From: Stenotrophomonas maltophilia
GTDB taxonomy: Bacteria > Pseudomonadota > Gammaproteobacteria > Xanthomonadales > Xanthomonadaceae
NCBI RefSeq assembly: GCF_025642255.1
Contig: NZ_CP106759.1
Span: 3,375,501-3,439,500 of the forward strand
Direction of reading: 5' to 3'
DNA length: 64,000 nucleotides
The number at the start of each line of letters is the position of its first letter. The first letter of the stretch is position 1. The position numbers were made by a program, and so were the translations under genes. This document shows positions 1 through 10,078 of this stretch, piece after piece. Under the pieces are notes generated by a model, which was not told the origin of the DNA, ran no database searches, and worked only from the letters and a program-made list of their open reading frames with translations.

Positions 1-655
1 TGGTCAATCCGACCAGCCGCGAAACCACCAAAGCCACGTACATCACGCCTGAGAACTGCTCCAGCATGACCAGTGCGCGTGCCTGCGGATGCAGCGGCAC
101 GACATCGCTCAGGCCGACCCCGGACAGCAAGCTGAAGCTCAGATAAAGCAGCTCCATCCAGCTTCGCTGAGGTCCCTCGCTGCTGCCCTGGAAACTGCCC
201 GGATACCACTGTTGGCACACCCCAAATGCGAAGGCGAATGCCCACGCCAGCAACGTGAAGGTGGCGCCGGCCGCGAACAGCTCGTCGCGGGTGACTTTGT
301 GGTCCTGCAGCATGTAGGCGATCAGGGCGCCGGCCGTATAGAAGTAGAGCAGGCTCTCCAGCAGCTGCGCGGTGGTCACCAGCGCGGCGCGGTCCAGCAG
401 CGCGCCGGCGATGGAGAACACCACCGCCGGAATCGCCAGCAGCAGCGCCAGCCATGTACCCAACGGGCTGCGCTGGACCACCCACAACGCCAGGCCCAGC
501 ACCGCCATTCCAAACATGCCCAATGCGGCGCGGCCGGCGGCCGTGTCGTCCAGCGCGGGATACAGCATCACCGCCAGCAGCTGCGCGCCCAGCAGCCACG
601 CGGACGGATGGCGGCGGGCGATGGCCAGCCAGCGGGTGGTCACGGCAACAGGCAT
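1..655 (-). CDS. Ion-channel-like integral membrane protein (partial)
   Basis: The frame opens at the ATG at 655-653 and runs off the left edge without a stop, so only the N-terminal ~218 residues are present. The product is very hydrophobic: about five to six predicted membrane segments follow a short basic N-terminus (MPVAVTTRWLAIARRHP). Near residues 178-184 there is a re-entrant-loop-like stretch SLLSGVGLSD between two hydrophobic segments. It resembles the pore and selectivity-filter layout of two-TM potassium channel modules (canonical T-V-G-Y-G-D), though the filter is not canonical. Assignment to the Ion_trans_2-like group is inference from this loop and the topology. It could instead be an unrelated multi-pass protein. 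It is convergent with nothing visible; thiC ends 97 bases upstream on the same strand. Confidence 0.6.
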   Translation of the reverse strand, partial: MPVAVTTRWLAIARRHPSAWLLGAQLLAVMLYPALDDTAAGRAALGMFGMAVLGLALWVVQRSPLGTWLALLLAIPAVVFSIAGALLDRAALVTTAQLLESLLYFYTAGALIAYMLQDHKVTRDELFAAGATFTLLAWAFAFAFGVCQQWYPGSFQGSSEGPQRSWMELLYLSFSLLSGVGLSDVVPLHPQARALVMLEQFSGVMYVALVVSRLVGLT

Positions 656-752
656 GGCGTCCCTTCCCCGGAAAGATGGGCGGAGGATAACGGGATGCGC
701 GTGAGGCGCGCGATGCAGCGCCGCCGGGGCACGCCCGGCGACGCCAGTCCGA

Positions 753-2779
<2,027 letters not shown>

Positions 2780-3024
2780 CGGCATTAGACCATAGAAGTC
2801 CTGCAACAGGGCGAGCCCACGGGGCGGCTGCGCGTCACGCGCCATTGATGAATTAACGCAACCATGACGTCGCGTTCAGTAACGTGCACGCGCATCGTGT
2901 CGCTGCGACCGATGACGCATCGCCGCCATCGCGGCCCCTGCCCGGCTAGCGCTCGAGTGCCGCCGGCCCCTCGCTGCAAGCATTTGCTCGCTCCCTCAAT
3001 CCCTTTGATCGGAGAAGCTCCTTC

Positions 3025-4602
3025 ATGGTGTTTCGTGTTTCCATCGCACTGGTCCTGTTGCTGGTGCTGCTTGCCGGCGTAGCACCCGGTCCCTTCAACG
3101 CCGTGGTGCAGAGCATCCTCGGCGAACTCATCCGCGGCATCGGCTGGCTGTACCTGCTGGTGGTGTTCCTGGCGCTGGTGTTCCTGATGTACCTGGCGTT
3201 CGGCCGCTTCGGCAACCTGCGCATCGGTGGCGAAGACGCCGAACCCGAATTCTCGCGGGCCAGCTGGATGTCGATGCTGTTCGCCGCCGGCATGGGCATC
3301 GGCCTGGTGTTCTGGGGGGCGGCCGAGCCGATCTCCCACTTCAGCAAGCCGCCGGAAGGACTGGCACCGGAAAGCATGGACGCCGCACGTGCAGCGATGC
3401 GCTATGCGTTCTTCCACTGGGGCCTGCATCCGTGGGCGATCTACGCGCTGATCGGTCTGGCAATGGCGTGGTTCCAGTTCAACCGCAACGGCCGCGGGCT
3501 GGTCAGCGACATGCTGCAGCCGATCATCGGTCATCATCATCGGGGCTGGATCGGACGGATTGTCAACATTGCCGCGGTGGTGGCCACGGCAATCGGTGTG
3601 GCCACCACGTTGGGCTTCGGCACCATCCAGATCGCAGCCGGCATGCAGCGCGTGTTCGGCGTGCATGCCGGTGTGCCGCTGCAGCTGACCATCATCGCCG
3701 TCGCCTTCGTGCTGTACATGGCCTCCACCCTCAGCGGCGTGGAGCGCGGCGTGAAATGGCTGTCGAACTTCAACCTGGCACTGGCCGCCCTGCTGCTGGC
3801 ACTGGTACTGGTGCTCGGGCCGACCGGCGCGATCTTCAATACCTTCACCACGACGCTGGGGTCCTACCTGAACCAGCTGGTGACGATGAGCCTGCGCATG
3901 TCACCGTTCTCCTCCAGTACGTGGGTCGCCGACTGGACGATCTTCTACTGGGCCTGGTGGATTTCCTGGGCACCGTTCGTGGGTTCGTTCATCGCGCGCA
4001 TCTCGCGTGGCCGCAGCGTGCGCGAGTTCGTGGTGGGCGTGGTACTGGCGCCGACGCTGCTGGGCTTCTTCTGGTTCTCGGTGTTCGGTGGCACCGCGAT
4101 CTGGTCGCAGATCTTCGGCCATGCAGACCTGGTACAGGCGCTGGGCAACGGCTATGAGACCGTACTGTTCACCCTGTTCGACAGCATGCCGCTGCCATTG
4201 CTGCTGTCGTGCATCGCGCTGGTTCTGCTGATGATCTTCTTCGTGACCTCGGCTGACTCGGCGGTGCTGGTGCTGGCCAGCATGTCCACCGACGAGGCAG
4301 GCGACCCGCCCGCCAAGCGCAAGCTGGCCTGGGGTGTGGGCATCGCACTGATCGCAGGTGCGTTGCTGCTGGCCGGCGGCCTCGACGCGCTGCAGGGCAT
4401 GATCACGATCTCGGCACTGCCATTCGCGCTGCTGATGGTGCTGGTGATGGTCTCGCTGTACCGGGTACTGGACCAGGAGTACACGCGGGAGCGGCGGCAG
4501 GCACAGCGCCAGCGGCACATGATCGATGCGTGGATCGCGCGCGAAATGGCGGCACAGGAAGAAACCCAGGCCGAAGCAGCGCGCGCGCAGGATTCGGATT
4601 GA
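3025..4602 (+). CDS. BCCT-family osmolyte/betaine transporter
   Basis: Inner-membrane secondary transporter for quaternary ammonium compounds such as glycine betaine, choline or carnitine, 525 aa. The family's twelve-TM pattern is visible. The glycine motif GMGIG at residues 89-93 is followed by LVFWGAAEPISHF. The tryptophan-rich box WVADWTIFYWAWWISWAPF is at about residues 300-318. In the family GMGIG is the form found in Na+-coupled members, as opposed to the CaiT type, so Na+ symport is inferred. The N-terminus starts almost directly in TM1, and the charged C-terminal tail is about 40 aa (RERRQAQRQRHMIDAW...), which in BetP-like proteins takes part in osmosensing. GGAG 14 bases before the ATG supports the start. 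Substrate cannot be fixed from sequence. Confidence 0.93.
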   Translation: MVFRVSIALVLLLVLLAGVAPGPFNAVVQSILGELIRGIGWLYLLVVFLALVFLMYLAFGRFGNLRIGGEDAEPEFSRASWMSMLFAAGMGIGLVFWGAAEPISHFSKPPEGLAPESMDAARAAMRYAFFHWGLHPWAIYALIGLAMAWFQFNRNGRGLVSDMLQPIIGHHHRGWIGRIVNIAAVVATAIGVATTLGFGTIQIAAGMQRVFGVHAGVPLQLTIIAVAFVLYMASTLSGVERGVKWLSNFNLALAALLLALVLVLGPTGAIFNTFTTTLGSYLNQLVTMSLRMSPFSSSTWVADWTIFYWAWWISWAPFVGSFIARISRGRSVREFVVGVVLAPTLLGFFWFSVFGGTAIWSQIFGHADLVQALGNGYETVLFTLFDSMPLPLLLSCIALVLLMIFFVTSADSAVLVLASMSTDEAGDPPAKRKLAWGVGIALIAGALLLAGGLDALQGMITISALPFALLMVLVMVSLYRVLDQEYTRERRQAQRQRHMIDAWIAREMAAQEETQAEAARAQDSD

Positions 4603-4636
4603 GGGTGTTCGGCAGCCTGCGCCGGAAAAACACGAA

Positions 4637-4676
4637 GGGGTCGGATCCGTTTCCTCTGGAAGACGGATCCGACCCC
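4637..4676. repeat. Perfect 14-bp inverted repeat, GGATCC-centred arms
   Basis: GGGGTCGGATCCGT at 4637-4650 pairs perfectly with ACGGATCCGACCCC at 4663-4676 across a 12-base loop. It sits 35 bases after the BCCT stop codon and could act as a bidirectional transcript end or 3' stabiliser. It lacks a T run. The arm sequence GGGGTCGGATCC is one I associate with recurrent intergenic repeats in Stenotrophomonas, so a dispersed repeat family is likely, though only this copy was seen in the window. Confidence 0.75.
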
Positions 4677-4699
4677 AACCCACAGCGCGCGGCTGTTGC

Positions 4700-4834
4700 C
4701 TTTGATCTTCTTCTTTCTCTTCCGTGGCTGACGCGCACGGAAATTGTCGGGGGGCGTGCGGGTGGGAAGGACGGGGGTGTCCGCGGCATGGATGCCGCGG
4801 CCAAGCCTACAAGGACGTATTCACGGCGTCCCCC
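4700..4834. repeat. Dispersed intergenic repeat, copy A
   Basis: The 312-base gap 4603-4914 between the convergent BCCT and ggt genes holds no credible gene. Besides the inverted repeat, it contains a block starting TTTGATCTTCTTCTTTC and ending with GCATGGATGCCGCGGCCAAG...TTCACGGCGTCCC (4786-4832). The same block recurs, diverged, at 48514-48650. In both copies GCATGGATGC, GCCAAGCCT and GGATTCACGGCG-type words keep order and spacing. It is distinct from the GTAG-headed hairpins. A conserved structured or protein-binding role is unknown. Confidence 0.7.
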
Positions 4835-4914
4835 GGCATTCCCATCCGCACGCCCCCATCCATGATCGGCTCTGGCGATCAGCCGCGAGGGGGCTCAGCC
4901 CGGTGGCCGGGACC

Positions 4915-6633
4915 TTAATACCCCGCCGCCTGCCCATCCTTCCGACTCTCCGACGCGCCGTAGTACACGCCCGTGTCCGGATCCCGCATGATCGCCTGAT
5001 ACCCGCCGTACGGACCATCGGCGAACACGATGCGATGCCCCTTGCGCATCAGCGCGCGCACCGTTTCGTACGGGAAGCCCGTCTCCAGGTTCACCTCCCC
5101 CCCATCGGTCATCGCCGTGGCCTGACCGGTCGGCTCCGTGGAACCTTCATGCTGGATACGCGGCGCATCTCCGGCCTCCTGCAGGTTCATGCCGAAGTCC
5201 ACCAGGTTCATCACGATCTGCGCGTGGCCCTGCGGCTGCATCGCACCGCCCATCACGCCGAAACTGGCATAGGGCTTTCCATCCTTGGTGATGAACGCCG
5301 GAATGATGGTCTGGAACGGGCGCTTGCCCGGTGCGTAGCCGTTCGGATGGTTCTTCTGCAGCACGAACATCTCGCCGCGGTCCTGCAGGATGAAACCGAG
5401 CCCCGGGGGCGCCATGCCGCTGCCCATCCCGCGGTAGTTCGACTGGATCAGCGACACCATCATGCCGTCAGCATCGGCCACGGTCATGTAGATCGTATCG
5501 CCCTCCTCCAGCTGCTTCGGCGTGCCCGGCTGCACTTCCTTCAACGCCTTGTCCATGGAAATCAGTGCACGCCGCTGCGCGGCATACTCCTTGGAAATCA
5601 GCTTCTGGACCGGTGCGGGCTGGAAGGCCATGTCGGCGTAGAAGCGCGCACGATCGGCGAAGGCCAGCTTCTTGGCCTCCACGAACAGATGCACGTGCTC
5701 GGGCGAGCCGAATGGAATCTTCGAGAAGTCGTAGCCTTCAAGTACGTTGAGAATCTGCAGCGCGGCGATGCCCTGGCTGTTCGGCGGCAACTCCCATACG
5801 TCGTAACCGCGATAGTTGCTGCTGACCGGCTCGACCCACTCGCCGTGGTGGTCGGCCATGTCCTGGTAGCTCAGGTAGCCACCATTGGCCTTGAAGTAAT
5901 CGCCGATGGTGTGGGCGATCTCGCCCTTGTAGAAGGCATCCCGGCCGCCGTCGGCCACCTTCTGCAACGTATCGGCCAGGTTCGGGTTCTTCCACATCTC
6001 GCCCTTGCGCGGGGCATGCCCGTTGACCGTGAACTGTTCCTTGAAGCCGGGATACTGCGACAGCCGTGGCACGGAACGATCCCAGTAATAGGCGATCACC
6101 TCGGCCACCGGGTGGCCTTCGCGCGCGTAGCGGATGGCGGGCGCAAGATTGTCGGCCATGGGCTTGCGGCCAAAGCGGCCATGCAGGGCGAACCAGCCAT
6201 CGACGGCACCCGGCACGGAGACCGGCAACGGCCCGGTCGCCGGGATCTCCTTCAGGCCGCGGCGCTGGAACTCGGCCAGGGTCAGCGACTTCGGCGAGCG
6301 GCCGGACCCGTTGTAGCCGTACAGCTTCTGTGTCTTCGGGTCCCAGACGATGGCGAACAGATCGCCACCGATGCCATTGCCGGTCGGCTCCATCAGGCCC
6401 AGCGCAGCATTGGCGGCGATGGCGGCATCGACCGCCGAGCCGCCGGATTTCATCACGTCCAGTGCGATCTGGGTGGCCAGTGGCTGCGAAGTGGCCGCCA
6501 TGGCGTGAGGCGCGATGACTTCCGAGCGGGTGGCGAAGGTGTGGCCGGTGATGCGGTCGGCAGCGAGGGAAAGCGCGGGCATGGCCGCCAGGACGGCGGC
6601 AGCCAGCAGGGAACGGGCAAGGCGTCGGGACAC
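4915..6633 (-). CDS. ggt: Gamma-glutamyltransferase family protein (periplasmic)
   Basis: N-terminal nucleophile hydrolase that transfers or hydrolyses gamma-glutamyl groups of glutathione-like substrates, exported to the periplasm. With the GTG at 6633 the product is 572 aa and begins MSRRLARSLLAAAVLAAMPALSLAA, a good Sec signal; a GTG at 6663 would add ten residues. The autoprocessing nucleophile is predicted at T380 in GDTIYMTVADADG, aligned with T-T-H-Y-S-V-V-D of E. coli GGT. The next residue, usually also Thr, is Ile here. Conserved family blocks are PTGNGIGGDLF in the large subunit and SNYRGMGSGMAPPGLG in the small. The altered dyad at the cleavage site leaves substrate preference (GGT versus a cephalosporin-acylase-like or hydrolase branch) open. 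Convergent with the BCCT gene. Confidence 0.9.
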   Translation of the reverse strand: MSRRLARSLLAAAVLAAMPALSLAADRITGHTFATRSEVIAPHAMAATSQPLATQIALDVMKSGGSAVDAAIAANAALGLMEPTGNGIGGDLFAIVWDPKTQKLYGYNGSGRSPKSLTLAEFQRRGLKEIPATGPLPVSVPGAVDGWFALHGRFGRKPMADNLAPAIRYAREGHPVAEVIAYYWDRSVPRLSQYPGFKEQFTVNGHAPRKGEMWKNPNLADTLQKVADGGRDAFYKGEIAHTIGDYFKANGGYLSYQDMADHHGEWVEPVSSNYRGYDVWELPPNSQGIAALQILNVLEGYDFSKIPFGSPEHVHLFVEAKKLAFADRARFYADMAFQPAPVQKLISKEYAAQRRALISMDKALKEVQPGTPKQLEEGDTIYMTVADADGMMVSLIQSNYRGMGSGMAPPGLGFILQDRGEMFVLQKNHPNGYAPGKRPFQTIIPAFITKDGKPYASFGVMGGAMQPQGHAQIVMNLVDFGMNLQEAGDAPRIQHEGSTEPTGQATAMTDGGEVNLETGFPYETVRALMRKGHRIVFADGPYGGYQAIMRDPDTGVYYGASESRKDGQAAGY

Positions 6634-6903
6634 AGTCGGGTTCCGATGGAAGGGTGGTAGCACCGATCATCGCCGCTGCGGCCTTCACGCGGTATCGGGC
6701 AGAGGTCATGGGGCGAGGCGGCCGCGGCGACCGCTGCCGGCACCGGGTCATGCCCGGCGGGCAGACCCCCCGAAATCCGCGCAAAAACCTTGGTGAAAGG
6801 AGTGAATTCGGGTTCACCGAAACACTTTCAGCGGCAACCATCCTTGCGCCACAAGCGATTCCGCTGGACGCAGCGGAAAGTGCCTGGAATCACCCCGACA
6901 AGG

Positions 6904-6932
6904 GTTGACATCGTCAAAACAGCTGTGTTTCT
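6904..6932 (+). promoter_or_regulatory. Candidate promoter of the ilv-leu operon
   Basis: A perfect -35 hexamer TTGACA lies at 6904-6909. About 16-18 bases on is only a T-rich, poorly matching -10 (around 6926-6932). This puts a start point close to the leader-peptide ATG at 6942, so the leader would have a very short 5' end. The remainder of the gap from 6634 to 6903 shows no gene or clear structure. Confidence 0.45.
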
Positions 6933-6941
6933 CTCGATCAC

Positions 6942-7070
6942 ATGCTGCAACACAACACACCACCGCGAACCCACATCGAAGCCGCCGACATCGGCGCCGC
7001 GTCGCTGCGTTCGATTCTTGTGCTCGTACTTATTACCCAACCAACAGGTGCGGGACGAGCCAGCGTGTAA
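6942..7070 (+). CDS. ilv operon leader peptide
   Basis: A 42-aa reading frame (ATG 6942, TAA 7068-7070) ahead of ilvC. Codons 25-31 (7014-7034) read Ile-Leu-Val-Leu-Val-Leu-Ile, seven branched-chain codons in a row. They are followed by [11 protein letters not shown], which echoes the ending of the E. coli ilvGMEDA leader (...PPCGAALGRGKA). A terminator and a competing antiterminator arm follow. The inferred role is ribosome-mediated attenuation: stalling at these codons when charged Ile, Leu or Val tRNA is scarce lets transcription continue into ilvC. No Shine-Dalgarno is evident before the ATG, so initiation may be leaderless or nearly so. Confidence 0.88.
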   Translation: MLQHNTPPRTHIEAADIGAASLRSILVLVLITQPTGAGRASV

Positions 7071-7130
7071 GCAGATAGAACACACCGGAACTCGATCAAA
7101 AACCCGCACCCGCCCAGGTGCGGGTTTTTT
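7047..7130 (+). terminator. ilv attenuator: antiterminator arm and terminator
   Basis: The terminator stem is AACCCGCACC (7101-7110) with GGTGCGGGTT (7117-7126), a 6-base loop and a T run to 7130. A second copy of the 3' arm, GGTGCGGG at 7047-7054, lies inside the end of the leader peptide gene. It can pair with CCCGCACC at 7103-7110, making an antiterminator that excludes the terminator. The duplicated GGTGCGGG around a shared CCCGCACC is the classical mutually exclusive attenuator arrangement. Confidence 0.9.
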
Positions 7131-7162
7131 CATTTCAAGACCTGGTTTCAGACGCAACCACC

Positions 7163-7264
7163 ATGACCACCGCCTTCTGCAAAACCCGGACCTGCTGCAC
7201 CACGATGCCTCGTGGCGGCCGTTCCTGTGCGATGCGCGGCCCCTCCTCCACCGCTTTCCCCTGA
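7163..7264 (+). CDS. Short Thr/Cys-rich reading frame before ilvC
   Basis: A 33-codon frame lying between the two terminators of the ilv leader: ATG at 7163, TGA at 7262-7264. Its product is short and unusual, with seven threonines and four cysteines, including KTRTCCTTM in the first half. Its stop codon falls two bases before the first arm of the second terminator hairpin, a position typical of leader peptides. No strong ribosome site is visible (upstream CAACCACC). It may be a second regulatory leader, or chance. Function unknown. Confidence 0.3.
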   Translation: MTTAFCKTRTCCTTMPRGGRSCAMRGPSSTAFP

Positions 7265-7265
7265 C

Positions 7266-7306
7266 CGGCCGGTACGTCGCTTCGACGACCGGCCGTTCTT
7301 TTTTCT
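7266..7306 (+). terminator. Second intrinsic terminator before ilvC
   Basis: CGGCCGGT at 7266-7273 pairs with ACCGGCCG at 7288-7295, and the interior CGTCG/CGACG extends the stem around a tiny loop. The sequence then reads TTCTTTTTTCTTCC. This is a strong intrinsic terminator shape ending only about 24 bases before the ilvC ATG, so it must be conditional for ilvC to be expressed from the upstream promoter. The palindromic CGGCCG core also occurs at 7216-7221 and could offer an alternative pairing. Confidence 0.65.
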
Positions 7307-7329
7307 TCCCACCGCAAGGAACCTCCCCC

Positions 7330-8304
7330 ATGAGCACCAACGACCTGCCCCAGACCAAGATCGCCGTCATCGGCTACGGCAGCCAGGGCCGCGCCCACGC
7401 ACTGAACCTGCGCGAATCCGGCTTCGATGTGGTGGTAGGCCTGCGGCCGGGCGGCCCGACCGAAGCCAAGGCCCAGGCCGATGGCTTCACCGTCGTGGCT
7501 CCCGCCGATGCGGTGAAGGATGCCGACCTGGTCGCCGTGCTGACTCCGGATATGGTGCAGAAGAAGCTCTACAACGACGTGCTGGCGCCCAACATGAAGC
7601 AGGGCGCGTGCCTGCTGTTCGCCCACGGCCTCAATGTCCACTACGGCATGATCGAGCCGCGCGCCGACCTGGACGTGGTGCTGGTCGCACCGAAGGGCCC
7701 GGGCGCGCTGGTGCGTCGCGAGTACGAGATCGGCCGTGGCGTTCCGTGCATCTGGGCGGTCTACCAGGACACCAGCGGCCAGGCCGCGCAGCATGCGCAG
7801 GCCTATGCGACCGGTCTCGGTGGCGCCCGCGCCAATCTGATCCAGACCACCTTCAAGGAAGAAACCGAGACCGACCTGTTCGGTGAGCAGGCGGTGCTGT
7901 GCGGTGGCGCCTCGGCGCTGGTACAGGCCGGTTTCGAGACCCTGGTGGAAGCCGGCTACCAGCCCGAGATCGCCTATTACGAAGTGCTGCACGAACTGAA
8001 GTTGATCGTGGACCTGTTCTACGAAGGCGGCATCTCGCGCATGCTGGAATTCATCTCCGAAACCGCGCAGTACGGCGACTACGTCAGCGGTCCGCGGGTG
8101 ATCGATGCCGGCACCAAGGAGCGCATGAAGGAAGTACTGAAGGACATCCAGGACGGCACCTTCACCAAGAACTGGGTGGCCGAGTACGAAGCGGGCCTGC
8201 CGAACTACAACCGGTTCAAGCAGGCCGACCTGGAGCATCCGATCGAGAAGGTAGGCAAGGAACTGCGCGCCAAGATGGTCTGGTTGCAAGGACAGGCCGC
8301 GTAA
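7330..8304 (+). CDS. ilvC: Ketol-acid reductoisomerase (class I)
   Basis: Converts acetolactate or acetohydroxybutyrate with NADPH and Mg2+ to the dihydroxy acids of valine and isoleucine synthesis. The 324-aa length marks the short class I form, unlike the ~490-aa enterobacterial form. The Rossmann motif GYGSQG is at residues 15-20, and the C-terminal knotted domain has the conserved [14 protein letters not shown] and [14 protein letters not shown] stretches with metal-binding acidic residues. AAGGA 9 bases before the ATG sets the start; longer frames run into the leader. First structural gene of the operon; ilvG follows after 37 bases. Confidence 0.98.
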   Translation: MSTNDLPQTKIAVIGYGSQGRAHALNLRESGFDVVVGLRPGGPTEAKAQADGFTVVAPADAVKDADLVAVLTPDMVQKKLYNDVLAPNMKQGACLLFAHGLNVHYGMIEPRADLDVVLVAPKGPGALVRREYEIGRGVPCIWAVYQDTSGQAAQHAQAYATGLGGARANLIQTTFKEETETDLFGEQAVLCGGASALVQAGFETLVEAGYQPEIAYYEVLHELKLIVDLFYEGGISRMLEFISETAQYGDYVSGPRVIDAGTKERMKEVLKDIQDGTFTKNWVAEYEAGLPNYNRFKQADLEHPIEKVGKELRAKMVWLQGQAA

Positions 8305-8341
8305 CCACGCGGCCCTCCCCCACCCGCTTGCAAGGTCCCCC

Positions 8342-10078
8342 ATGAACTCTTCCACACACCGCAGCGCGCCACCCAACGGGGCGCGCTGGCTGACCCAGGC
8401 ACTGGAGGCCGAAGGCGTCCGCACGCTGTTCGGCTATCCCGGCGGCACCATCATGCCGTTCTACGACGCGCTGGTGGATTCGTCGTTGAAGCACATCCTG
8501 GTGCGGCACGAGCAGGGCGCGGCGCTGGCCGCCAACGGTTTCGCGCGCGCCAGCGGCCAAGTGGGCGTCTGCGTGGCCACCTCCGGCCCCGGCGCATCGA
8601 ACCTGGTCACCGGTATCGCCGATGCGATGCTGGACTCGGTGCCGATGGTCTGCATCACCGGCCAGGTCGGCACGCCCCTGCTGGGTACCGACGCCTTCCA
8701 GGAGCTGGATGTGTTCGGCCTGACCATGCCGATCGTCAAGCACAGCTGGCTGGTACGCAGCGTCGATGACCTGCCCCGCGTGGTCGCCGATGCCTTCCGC
8801 ATTGCCCGCGAAGGACGTCCCGGCCCGGTGCTGATCGACCTGCCCAAGGACGTGCAGGTGGCCGATGCCAGTCACCTGCCGGTGCATGTGCCGAGCAGCG
8901 TCGAACCACCGCCGGCAGCCACCGGCGACGCCATTGCCGCCGCCATCGCAGCGCTGGCGGCGGCGGAGAAGCCGGTGGTGTATGCCGGCGGTGGCATCGC
9001 ACTGGGCGATGCAGTGCAGGACCTGCGCGATTTCGTCGAGGCCAGTGGCATTCCCACGGTGATGACCCTGCGTGGACTGGGTGCTCTGCCGGCACACCAT
9101 CCGCAGTCGCTGGGCATGCTGGGCATGCACGGCACCCGCGCTGCCAACATGGCGGTGCAGGAAAGCGATCTGCTGCTGGTGCTGGGCGCACGGTTCGATG
9201 ATCGCGCCACCGGCAAGCTGGCGGAGTTCGCTCCGTTCGCGCGCGTGGTCCATATCGATGCCGATGCGTACGAGATCTCCAAGCTGCGCAGCGCCGACGT
9301 CGCCGTGCCCGGCAATGTCGGCCACGCCATCCGTGCCCTGCATGCGGCCTTCCCCTCCCCCAGGGCCCATCAGGACGCATGGCGCAGCCGCTGTGCGCAG
9401 CATCGCGACCGCTTCGCCGCCCGCTACGACGCGCCTGGCCAGCACATCTACGCACCGGCGCTGCTGAAGCGCCTGAGCGAACTGGCACCCGCCGACACGG
9501 TGATTGCCTGCGACGTCGGCCAGCACCAGATGTGGGTCGCCCAGCATTGCCGTTTCAATCATCCGCGCAACCATCTGACCAGCGGCGCGCTGGGCACGAT
9601 GGGCTTCGGCCTGCCGGCGGCGATGGGCGCGCAGTTTGCCTGCCCGGAGCGCACCGTGGTGCTGGTGTCCGGCGATGGCAGCTTCATGATGAACGTGCAG
9701 GAGCTGGCGACCATCGCCCGGTGCCGGTTGCCGGTGAAGATCGTGCTGCTGGACAACAGCTCGCTGGGCATGGTCCGGCAGTGGCAGGAGCTGTTCTTCG
9801 CCGAGCGCTACAGCGAGATCGATCTGTCCGACAACCCGGATTTCGTCGCCCTGGCCCAGGTGTTCGGCATCGCCGCCAGCCGCATCGATTCGCGCGATGA
9901 CGTCGAAGGCGGCCTGGCCGCGCTGCTGGCCGAGCCGGGCCCGGCGTTGCTGCACGTAGCCATCGACGCGCGCGCCAACGTGTGGCCGCTGGTGCCGCCG
10001 AACACCGCCAACAGCACCATGCTGGAAAGCAATCCAGCCCATGCCCGCCAGGAGATTCCCAATGCAATACCGGCTTGA
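8342..10078 (+). CDS. ilvG: Acetolactate synthase large (catalytic) subunit
   Basis: TPP-dependent enzyme joining pyruvate with pyruvate or 2-oxobutyrate, first common step of branched-chain synthesis; 578 aa. Domain order is N-terminal pyrimidine-binding domain with catalytic glutamate E57 (RHEQGAA), central FAD-binding domain, and C-terminal pyrophosphate-binding domain with the GDGSFMMN...N motif from about residue 444. It needs the small subunit encoded immediately downstream, whose start codon lies inside its last codons (16-base overlap), so translational coupling is likely. The symbol follows the ilvGM arrangement; ilvB would be equally defensible. Confidence 0.97.
   Translation: MNSSTHRSAPPNGARWLTQALEAEGVRTLFGYPGGTIMPFYDALVDSSLKHILVRHEQGAALAANGFARASGQVGVCVATSGPGASNLVTGIADAMLDSVPMVCITGQVGTPLLGTDAFQELDVFGLTMPIVKHSWLVRSVDDLPRVVADAFRIAREGRPGPVLIDLPKDVQVADASHLPVHVPSSVEPPPAATGDAIAAAIAALAAAEKPVVYAGGGIALGDAVQDLRDFVEASGIPTVMTLRGLGALPAHHPQSLGMLGMHGTRAANMAVQESDLLLVLGARFDDRATGKLAEFAPFARVVHIDADAYEISKLRSADVAVPGNVGHAIRALHAAFPSPRAHQDAWRSRCAQHRDRFAARYDAPGQHIYAPALLKRLSELAPADTVIACDVGQHQMWVAQHCRFNHPRNHLTSGALGTMGFGLPAAMGAQFACPERTVVLVSGDGSFMMNVQELATIARCRLPVKIVLLDNSSLGMVRQWQELFFAERYSEIDLSDNPDFVALAQVFGIAASRIDSRDDVEGGLAALLAEPGPALLHVAIDARANVWPLVPPNTANSTMLESNPAHARQEIPNAIPA

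Noticed and set aside
4744..6660. Long plus-strand open frame opposite ggt
   Set aside because: It mirrors the minus-strand gene codon for codon, is His/Arg/Gly-rich without any family motif, and exists because of high GC content.
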